From: Mesostigma viride | Taxonomy: Eukaryota; Streptophyta; Mesostigmatophyceae; Mesostigmatales; Mesostigmataceae | NCBI GenBank assembly: GCA_009746045.1 | Contig: RPFO01000175.1 | Span: 790,001-810,000, forward strand | Length of the DNA: 20,000 nucleotides | Reading direction: 5' to 3' | The notes under the pieces: model-generated | The model's input: the letters and a program-made list of their open reading frames with translations, nothing else | Told to the model about the DNA's origin: nothing | Databases searched by the model: none | In this document: positions 1-9,500 of the stretch, in pieces | Layout of the letters: each line of letters begins with the position of its first letter | Numbering within the stretch: the first letter of the stretch is position 1 | Program-made: the position numbers and the translations under genes

Positions 1-3000
1 TGGGGACCCCTTGCTCGCTGCTCCTGCTCTACGAGACCCGCGGCCCTTCCCCGAGAGCTTGGCTTTCCACCTTGACGATGACAACGAAGGAGAATCTGAA
101 GCAGGAGCAGAAGAAGAAGATGATGACGGAAAAGGAGAAGGTGATGATGATGAGCGGGGTGAGGAGGGCCAACGAGGTGATGATTTCCCACTGCTGGAAC
201 CCGTGCCATGTTTGCTATCACGACTCGAGGATGATGACCGAGCTGTCGCTTGCATTGCCTCCAGCAGTCGCCAGCGCTGAGACTCCCTAGCCAGGCGGCA
301 CACCTCGGCAAATCCCACCAGCATCTCCCTTGTGATGCCACCTGTCGCCGCCAGCGCGGCAAGCCGGCCCATTTCCGCTCTCCCCACTGTGGCGGGCCTA
401 GCCGCGGGTCCTATTTCAACCCCAGGGAGCCGCATGACCCCCTGCACTGCTGATTCCCATGCCGTGGCTGGCTCTGTTGGCGTCACCCCTTCCTTTCCCT
501 CACTCTCTCCTCCATCCACTCCTCCATTCCTTTCTCCACTCTCTCCTCCTGCTGCAGCTGCTCTCTCTTTGCTGACCTCATCCGCCCTCTTTGCTGCCAA
601 CAACGCCTCCCAGCCCCCCCCCCAGCGGGTCATTGCCAGGTCCACCAGCCGGACCGCGAGCCGCGATTGGCCAAGGCGCGACGCCGCCATCGCCATCGCC
701 CAGACCATCTGCGCGTCCAGGGGCACGCCCAGGGTGCCCGCGTAGGCCGCCACGCCCGCGGCCTGGCGCGGCGTCGCCGCCTTGCAGAGGGCAGAGACCG
801 CGCTTTTGGCGCACGGGCCATCGAGGGCCACCCCTACGCGCGCCATGTGTTCTAATAATAGCAGCGTCGCGCCGGGGTCGCGTTTCGCCGACATCTCGGC
901 AAGAATGGCTGCGTAGGCACCCACAGGGGGCGGTCGCAAGATGTTAAAAGCACCGCCATCCCCACCCACATCATCACCGCCATCAGCAGCACCAGACCCG
1001 ATCAACCCCCCCGGCCATACCGCAAGCCCACCAGGCCCTATCATAACCCCAGGCCCACCCTTCTGCTGCTGCTCCCCCCCCTCCCCCCCCGGGGCGACCC
1101 GTTCCTCTGACCCCAGGGGGGCCCCGGAAAGCGCCTCGAGACCGCGAGCGGCTCCACCACTGGCCGCCCCCCCCAACCTCTCCCACACGCGCGCCCGCGC
1201 CCGCCCCCACGATGCCGCGTCCTTCAACCGCCGAACCACCTGCGAGGCAGCATCCGCGTCCCCTGTCCCAGGGACCGCCTCCAGGGCGGGCTCGAACCCC
1301 GCAATGCCAGGGATGGAGACAGGTAGGTCGGACGCCCCTGATGGGGCGCCCCCAAAGCCTGCGCTATTAATAGAATCCATCCACCCAGCAAGTGCTGCGG
1401 CCGCTGTCGTGTGGCCGTCCGACCGACTCGACTTCCTGTTGGAACTGTCGGATCGGCTGGACTGCCTAGACTGGCTGTCCGACTTGCGCGCGTGCGCCAG
1501 CAGCTTGAGTGTGTTGCGGGTGAGCGCGGCCGCGTCGGCGTCGCCCTTTGCGCAGCAGGCGGCGATCACCAGGTCCTGTGCTGCCAGGGGGTCCAGGGGG
1601 GGTAGCACCCAGGGACCAGGGGACCGGCCAGGGGTCGCGTCGGGCATTTGCTGTCCAAAATGGAAGGCCGAGGGAGAAGCTAGTTCTTTTGGATGGGTCT
1701 GCCCCAACCCGCCACCCCCCCCACCCCCGCAACTCTCGTTACCCCCAATGCCCCTGCCGCTGTCGCGCTTACTGCCAAAATCCGCGTGAGAATCGCCCCC
1801 CTGCTTGCTCCTCACATATTTATTCTTGCTCTTGAACGTGTTCACAATAGCGGCGGCAGTGTTGCCCCCCCTGCTGGCGTCGTCGTAGGGACGCGATAGC
1901 GGTGGCCAAGATGGCCGCTCCGCCACCAACTGCGAAGACACCGCCACCAACCCCGGCGCTGCCGCCCGCAACCGTCTCGCCAGCACACCGCGCGCGATCG
2001 CCACGGCCCCAAGGATATCCCGCCCTGCGCAGCACGCCCGGATCGCCTCCCCCGCCATCGCCTCCCCTCCCCACGGGGCCACCCCCTGCTCTCCCCACAA
2101 GGGCTCGGGCGCGCCCGGCTGCCGGTCCTGCTGCACCATCGCACCTGACAAGGCCGCCCCCTGCTGCGCCGCTGCACCGGGTAAGACAGGGCCAAACGGA
2201 CCAGACAGCGCAGCTTTCCTGGCCAACGCTGCGACCACTGCCGCGCCCACCGCCCTGGCCCCCTCCTTCTCTGCTGCCACGCGCATCAGTGCGCCTGCTG
2301 CCGCATCGTCCAGGGTCACCCCGCTCCTGCCCGCCTCGTCCCACACCCGGCGCGCGCCCACGGGGTCCCTGGCGGCCGCCTGGGCGCGCACGGCCAGGGA
2401 GTAGGCGGCCGCGAGGAGGGAGCGGTGGGCTGTCGCGGTGGCTGTCGTGGCAGCGGCAATTGTAGTGGTGGCAGTAGCAGAGGATGCGGGCTCGGATCGA
2501 TGGCGACGGTTGCTAGTGTCCGAAACGAGCTCGTCATTCTCGGAGGACGAAAGGCGATTGGTTCCCAGCTGGATCGCAGGAGGGGAAGTTGGGGGGGGGG
2601 GCGACCGTAAACCCCCACGCATTGTGGGACTCGCTCGCAGGCACGGAACGCGAAGACTGCGAGGTTTCCGACATCCCATACACAGGAGGCAAGGAGCCAG
2701 CGTTGGCCGAGGCACCTTGTGCTGCCATCTGCTCCACGGCTGTTGCCATTCCCGCTGATGCCACCCCCTTCCCTTGTGCGGCCACAGGCAAGGTAGTGGG
2801 CCGCGTGAGCAGCCCCCTGGACCGCATCTCCGTCAGCACGTGCCACGCGGCGGGCCCAGCCGATGCGCCTCCCCGGTGGACGGCCGCCTCCAGGAGCGAC
2901 AGGTACAGGCCGGCCGCCTCTTCCGCTTGGACCACGTTGGGGTAGTAGTTGTACGGAGGGTAGTAACAGTCGTCCGCGTGCCCATGGACAGGGTAGTGGT

Positions 3001-5386
3001 CCGGGTGCGCCAACACCTCGCCACCCGCGGTGGGGAGAGAGGAGATGGACCCGGGGGCGGCCGACCCATCGCCCGGCCAGCTGGAGGATCCATGGCTGCT
3101 GCTGGCGGATCCACGGTTACTGCTGGCGGCCGTGGCAACTAGTCCCTGGCCCCTGTTTCCTTGAGCGCCCCCTTTCTCCCTGGGCAGGCGCACCCGCCCC
3201 CACGCGTCGGCCACCAGCGCGCTGATGCCATCGACGTCACCCACCGATGCCAGCACACGGGCGGCGGCGGAGGCGGCGGGCAACTCAACCGACACCCTGT
3301 CCTGGTGGGCGAGAAGGAGCAGGGACTGGACGGAGGGGGCGTCGCCACAGCGCGCAAACGCAAGAATCAGCGCGTTCACGCCCGCCGCCGAGGAGGCAGC
3401 GGCCATCGCGGCGTTCAGGTCGACACCCGCTGCCGCGGCAGCTGGGCTATTCACAGCGCTCGTGTTCGGGCTAATCATAGCGCTCCCACCCCCAGCCACC
3501 GGCGCTGCACCACTAGTCTCTGCCGCCGGCCCGGTCACCCGCGATGATCTGTCCGTTGATAATGAATGGATGGATTGCGGCGCCGCCACAGACAGGCTGC
3601 CACCTGTCCCTGCCCCCTGGCCCCCTTTACCTGCCCTCCATTGCACCTCCCGCCAGATATGTTCCAACGTGACGGCTGCCCGCCGTCTCCGTGCCACCTC
3701 GGGCCCACACGCCGCCAGCAGCGCCTGGTAGGTGTACGCGTCACGGGGCAGCCCCCGGTCCGCCATGCGGCATGCCAAAAATAGCGCCCCGTCCAGGTCC
3801 CCCGCGTGCGCGGCCACGACCAGCGCCACGTTGTGCAGGCGGGCGGATAAAATAAGAGCGGGCGAGGGTGCGGTCACGCCCACCGTGGCGCTGTTACTGG
3901 TGGTACTGCCATCAACTGCACCGGTGCTGGATGCCGCGTTCTCCCATCCCAGACCTCCCCTCACTGCCGCATCCCCGCCCACGAGCAAACCCACCCCGCC
4001 AGGCCTGGCCCCTCCCTCCTCGGGAGCCGCCGCCAGGGTCCCTGCGCCCGCGCCCACCCCCTGCTCCACCCGGAATCGCTCCAGGGTGTCCATGAGCTCC
4101 ACCGCAGCGGCGACGTTGGGGTGCACAGGTTTCGGCTCTGTCCCGTCTTTTAGAGGGTGGGCAGACACACGCCCCCCCCCCTCGTAGAACTTCATTGGGT
4201 AGGCAACGGCTGGGTCTGGCCGGTCTAGTAGGTGGGAGAGTTGCCCATCATGGGCCATGGAAACCAGGCCTGCCGGATCACTGCTGTGGGGTAGGGCATC
4301 TACATGGGATGCTACTTGCCCCCCCCCTTGTTGATTGGAGACGGGTGCCTGTAGGAGGTAGACGTCGCTGGGACCCCTCACCCCTGGTTTGCGCCCCCCC
4401 GGGAGCCCATCTCGACACGCCAGCAACAGGTGCGCCTCGAACGAGGGGCTCAGCGCCCGAAAGTCGTCGCCACGCGTCGCCGCCAGCAACGTGCGCGCGT
4501 GCTCGGCGCCACCGCCGGTATCCGCCAGCATGCGTGACAGCGTCCAGAAGGCAGACCGCCGCGACTCCTTGTCCACCCCTTGCCGCCGCATGAGCGTCAT
4601 GAGGTGCAGCGCAGGGGCAAAACCGTGGACCGCGCCCCCCCAGCACTGGCATGCCGAGAACAGGCCGTGGTACGCGGGCGACGAGAGCTTAACACCTGTC
4701 GCCGCGAGCGCGTCCACCACGGCCATGAGGCGGGATAGCTGGCGCGACGCAGCGGCCTCGCCCTGGGGGGGGGCTGTCGTGGCACCGCGCGAGCGTGCGT
4801 GCCTGCCGGCGTCGGGGCACAGCTTGTGGATCACAGTAGAGACTGTCAGGTCGATCGCCCCCCCCCCGGCATGGTCCCTGAGGTCCTGAACGGCCCCGAG
4901 CGCGCCCGCCGTGTCGCCGTTCAGGAGGCATGCCCGGAGCCGGTCCTTGGGGGGTAAATTCAAGGGAGGTGCCGCGGCGCTCGCTGCAGGGGGGTCGTCG
5001 GCTGGCACGCATGCGGGCGGGGAAGGGGCGGCGGTTTCGGGCGTGGCGGCAACGGCGCGAGGTTTGGACGCGTGGAGGGTGTCGCGGAAGACGCCAATTG
5101 GGGATGCGGGCGTGGCAGCCTGGCCTAAGATGGGCACCGCGACGGCGGACGAGAAGTGGCGGGCGAACCACCGCTCCCCCCAGGAAGTCGCAGCGGCCAA
5201 ACGGCGGTGGTCGTCTGGCGGCGACACGTGTCCGCAAGGGCTCGTGCCGACAGCCGTGATCTGTCGTGCAACGGCGACGTTGCTGCCTTCATCCCTAGAG
5301 ATCAGACGACACGACTGCAGAAAGCGGCATGCCCTGTAGGCACGATCATGGCGGGCCAGCGACTGAACTCCACGCCTTGGAAACAT
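1..5386 (-). CDS. Large PPR-like (helical-repeat) organellar RNA-binding protein, 3' partial, one frameshift
   Basis: Starts at ATG 5386-5384 and runs off the left edge. The first frame covers 950 codons to a TGA at 2534-2536. From the C-run at 2591-2601 a second minus-strand frame stays open to base 1 (read through, no stop). The N-terminus (MFPRRGV..., then many Arg and few acidic residues) looks like an organellar presequence. PPR-like helix pairs appear near residues 220-305, 515-560 (AYTYQALLAACG is typical), 669-735 and 825-862. Below the shift, three consecutive PPR-like units lie at about 919-604, with more near 2420-2250 and 2040-1940. Gly/Ser/Pro-rich low-complexity stretches separate them, and bases 1-240 encode a Ser-rich tail. 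Proteins of this type bind organellar transcripts and act in stability, splicing or translation; the target here is unknown. OPR or another alpha-solenoid family is possible. That it is a real gene is well supported; the exact family less so. Confidence 0.8.
2591..2601 (-). other. Homopolymer frameshift site in the PPR-like gene
   Basis: This is a run of 11 C on the coding (minus) strand. Upstream codons read in one frame through ...FTVAPPP and hit a stop 55 bases later. Ten (or thirteen) C would join them to the frame that is open to the left edge and carries further PPR-like helices. The simplest reading is a one-base length error or a recent indel. A short unrecognised intron cannot be excluded. 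Confidence 0.7.
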
Positions 5387-6460
5387 GCTCCCCGGATTCC
5401 CGCTTCGCTGTGCTTATTCTCATGTGCCTGGCAGGCAGCAGCTGCTGCATCCCCAACCCATCATGCCAACCGAGCCACCCGGTGGCATACGTGGACACAG
5501 AATCGGCTTCATGAGCCAAATTATAAATGGCTTACATGTCGCTTATCAACAAGCCTATGTGCCCCGTCATAATGGAAGCTATTGCTACTGTTGAGACTAC
5601 ATGCTCTTTCATGCAGCCTTAAGTACCCAAAAAATAAAGCACAACAACGACAGTGATGGCTCTGTATTCAACTGGGTGTTATCATCAGATGCACCAACTA
5701 GCATCCCCCCTAACTAGGTAGGGACTGGGTGAACCCCCGCGTTGCACTGCCTCGCTGACGCAATTCCGCCATGCCCGCCGACGCAGCAATGATGAAATCC
5801 AGAGTCGGCGAAAGCTTTTGCTCGTGCAATGTTCTCCCACCGGACGGCAGAATTACATGCGAGATCATGGAGAGCACGCTGGCTGTGGCTATGCCAAGTC
5901 GGACAAAAGTACGACATCAAGATCTGGAGACGGCGAAGAAACATCAAACCACTTGGAATACATGGTTCTGAGTATGCTATCGAAGGATGTTCCTGAGAGG
6001 CCAGAATAGGATTCGGCCGGCTAACATGCAATCGTGGCGCGTTCGTGGGGCTTCATACTTTGTCACAGTACAGTACTGGCGGGAGCTTCCATTGAACCTG
6101 TGTCGACCCCACAAAGCTACTCAAGTCACCATGCACCCACAATTACGAATTCGCCCCAGACATGACGTTTCGCGAGGTTTGCGTCTGCACTTATTAACAC
6201 AGTCGCATTTGAAGTGAACCAGACCAGTATATGAACCAACGTGTGCGCGTCCGCGGACTGGGGATTTTTTCTGCCGTTGCCCCATTCCGCGTGGATTAAG
6301 GGCCTGTCGGCTTATCGGGCGGTACCTTTTTGCAGTAATATGGGGATGTTACAAAGCGGGCTGGCGTATTTGTACTACGCTTAATCCTAGTTACGCATGT
6401 GCTTGGCCAGGTATTGACAATATGAGGTTTGCATAAGAATTTCCCTACCCCCATATTTGA
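5387..6460. other. Intergenic region between divergent genes
   Basis: This stretch separates the start of the minus-strand PPR-like gene from the plus-strand ankyrin gene, so it should hold both promoters. A TATA-like TTATAAAT lies at 5520-5527 but has no clear partner motifs. Open frames here (for example 5714-6031 minus) have no recognisable domain and non-coding-like composition. Nothing else is supported. Confidence 0.5.
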
Positions 6461-6467
6461 TATAAAT
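6461..6467 (+). promoter_or_regulatory. Candidate TATA box of the ankyrin gene
   Basis: TATAAAT is followed by a C-rich stretch and lies about 120 bases before ATG 6582. If used, the first downstream ATG would be 6582, which agrees with the start chosen for the ankyrin gene and excludes the upstream in-frame ATG at 6429. The call rests on motif and position only. Confidence 0.35.
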
Positions 6468-6581
6468 CCCCTCCCAACGAAGGCTGCTTATCAAGGGCAT
6501 TCCTGTCCCTATCTCGTTGCGTCTTGTATACAGTATATTTTAGAATTTGTTTTATATCGCCACAAATACATCCAGACGAGT

Positions 6582-9500
6582 ATGATGTTAACGTCAGCCA
6601 TGCCTTTCCAGGGCAGACTACAGATTGCCCTCCGCGAGGTCTTTCCGAAGCCAGGGGTAATCTCGTACAAAGGTGACGGTGCTGGTAGAAAGAGACGACC
6701 CGCGGTTACGTGTTCCGCGACCTCTGCCAGCGACCACGCGGATGCCGTCGCCTTCTTCCGTGCCATGGAAATGAATGACAAGGTCCGTTCGTTCCTCTGC
6801 CTAATCATCCTAGCACTGGTTGTGTAACGTCGGTGTATGTCCGAGTCGGTATCGAATAGGGCACCTTGCTATATATTGTTTGCATGACATCGAACCCACT
6901 GTTTAAGCCAATATATAACCCAACGTAAGGGTCTCCCCACGATTTACAAAAACGACACCCGTTTCCCACACGGGTGCCAGGCGTTGTTTTTTGGTAATTT
7001 GCCACATCTATCTGTGGAAAATATATGCCCCCCATCACCACATCCCTGTTTTTTATGGACTTGCTAATTGCTTGTTAGCATGGGAGTATGCACCATTGCA
7101 TTTTCCCCCAACCCCCAATTTACATAGTGGCCCAATGTAGCTGGGTCCTATCTGCTACCATCACAATCCCATCCTAAAATGCTTAGAATTTTAGGGTTTA
7201 GTTTTCCTATCCCCCCACTGAAGAGCACGCACGCTGTATTCTCACTAATTAATTCAGGTAGCACACCTCATTGTACAATATCCGAACTGGCTCTCGTAAT
7301 TAATTAATTAATTAGTCTCGTATACCCGTTGGGGGACCACGGAGCACTGAATTCCCCAATTCAAGATATAGTGGCTCTCTGATGCAGCCCCTCACCTGAA
7401 TAGCAGCACGCGCCCCACATCCTGACCAAGCCTACTTAGCCCCCGCCTATCTAGGTCCCTCTCTTTTGGTGTCACTTCTCACCCTACGTGTACCAGGAGC
7501 GCGCGCGCCGCATCCTTACCAATTGTATAGTAGCCCTTCATGGGGCAATTGAATAACGTTTCTATGTTGCTGGTACTACTACATCATCCCCCACCCCACC
7601 AGGAGCGCGCGCGCCGCATATTGACCAAGAGCGACGTGAACCCGGCGGTGTGGCCCTCGTTGCGTGACGGCACGACCATCCTACAGTATGGCGTGCAGCG
7701 CGGCCATAGTGACCTTGTGGCGCTGCTGATCGAGGCGGGTGGGTCTAAAAATAAATTAAGTGGGTGGGTGTTTTTTTCTTTTAACAGAACACTTGTTACT
7801 ATACTACTATACTTTTTACTATGTTCTATAATATATACTACTACACTATTACGTGGGCTCTCATCCTTGTCATCGTCTAAAAACATTCATCAAGGCAGGT
7901 GCATGGGATTACTTCACTGGGTCGAACAGTACTAGTAATATGGGCAGGTGGCTTGCCAAGGCAGGTGGGGTAGTGAGGTGAATTCTCGTTGAGAAAGCTG
8001 GGTGCATAACATCACTTGACGCTTACCACCAGCTTGAATTGCCCCCCGCCCTCCCCTTCTTTACTTGGTCAACCCCCCCTCCACTTGCCTACGGCTTGGC
8101 AAGGTAACTCCCTTCCGTGCTAGCGTCGGGCTCCCGTTTGTCGCTCGCACCCATTTCTGCGCCTCGCTGGCGACGCATTTTTTCTTAATACTGCTAGTGG
8201 TTGCGTTGACCTACAGTGAGACGTGGTGCAGCCATCTGGGACTGGCTCGTCCATGTTACGCATGTGCTTGCTTGTTTTTTGGCTTCACCTGGCTCCCCTC
8301 CCCCCCTCTTGTGCTTCACTCGTCATTGTGATGCAACCAATTACTCATTCCCAAGGCGCCTGGATCCCCTCCCCTTCCCCTGCGATCATCCGGGTGCCCA
8401 GGCGCGGACCCCAACCAGCGGGGCGAGGACATGAGCTGCCCCCTGCACCTGTCCATCCCGCTGGACAACAAGCGCATGCTGCGCGTGCTCCTGGATGCGG
8501 GGGCGGACCCTAATCTGGAGGACGCGTCCGGGTGCCTCCCCATCCACCGCGCGGTCCTCAGGGGGGACGTGCACCTGGTGCACCTGCTGGCCAAGTATAA
8601 GTGCAAGGTGAGGGGGTGGAGGCTGGTTCTAATGGGGTCGTTTCTCTCATAAGGGTCCTGGTTCTTAGACTAATGGGTGGTGCACCTGCTGGCCAAGTAC
8701 AAGTGCGAGGTGAGGTGGCAAACTGGTCTTAATAGAATGAGAATTTTTGCCTTACAAACTTGATCAAGGACCTGGTGTCACTGCTGGCCCAGTGCGAATG
8801 ATGGGTGAGGGGAGGTCGCTAGGGCCTGGGTCGTTCTATCAGAGCTTGAGTACGGGGGGGGAAGTGGGGTGCCTTGTTAGAGAGGCATATGCGTGGGGGG
8901 GGTCGCCAGGACCTGGGTCGTTCTATCAGAGCTTGAGTACAGGGGAGATGCCTTGTTAGAGAGGCACACATGCGAGCTTAGAAGAGTGACTGTGTCGTGC
9001 TATTTGTACGCCCAAGCTTGACCAGAAAGTAAATAGGGTTGAGCTAAAACCATATGGCTTGGCTTGGCTCGCGGATGTGCTCGTTTGCCCAATATTCGTG
9101 CGAGGTCAGTGGGGATAGCCTGGCTAGTGGCTACACAAACGACGTGCTTGGCCTACCGTGGTTATTGCTGATACCGTGGCATCCACCGTGACATCGAGGA
9201 AACGTGCAGGTGCACGGTCTGGCCAATCATGGTGCGAGCTGAGGGGGTCGCATGGTCACAGTAGCTACGAGCTGAGGGGGTCGCATGGTCACAGTAGCTA
9301 CGAGCTGAGGATGTCGCATGGTCACAGTAGCTACGAGCTGAGGGGGTCGCATGGTCACAGTAGCTACGAGCTGAGGGGGTCGCATGGTCACAGTATCTAC
9401 GAGCTGAGGATGTCGCATGGTCACAGTAGCTACGAGCTGAGGGGGTCGCATGGTCACAGTAGCTACGAGCTGAGGATGTCGCATGGTCACAGTAGCTACT

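Noticed and set aside
1902-2465. Plus-strand and third-frame minus open frames across the PPR-like gene (1-5386)
   Set aside because: They are Pro/Arg-rich antisense or shifted shadows of the GC-rich coding frame; only the chosen frame shows PPR-like helices continuously.
5714-6031. 105-codon minus-strand frame upstream of the PPR-like gene
   Set aside because: No domain, average composition, overlapping plus frames of similar length; no support as a gene.
6429-6581. Upstream extension of ankyrin exon 1 to ATG 6429
   Set aside because: It would span the TATA-like box and an AT-rich stretch; the residues are not protein-like compared with those after 6582.
7739-7935. Read-through of exon 2 into a hydrophobic tail (apparent membrane segment)
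   Set aside because: The donor at 7739 joined to the acceptor at 8401 restores the ankyrin motif exactly; the tail is translated AT-rich intron.
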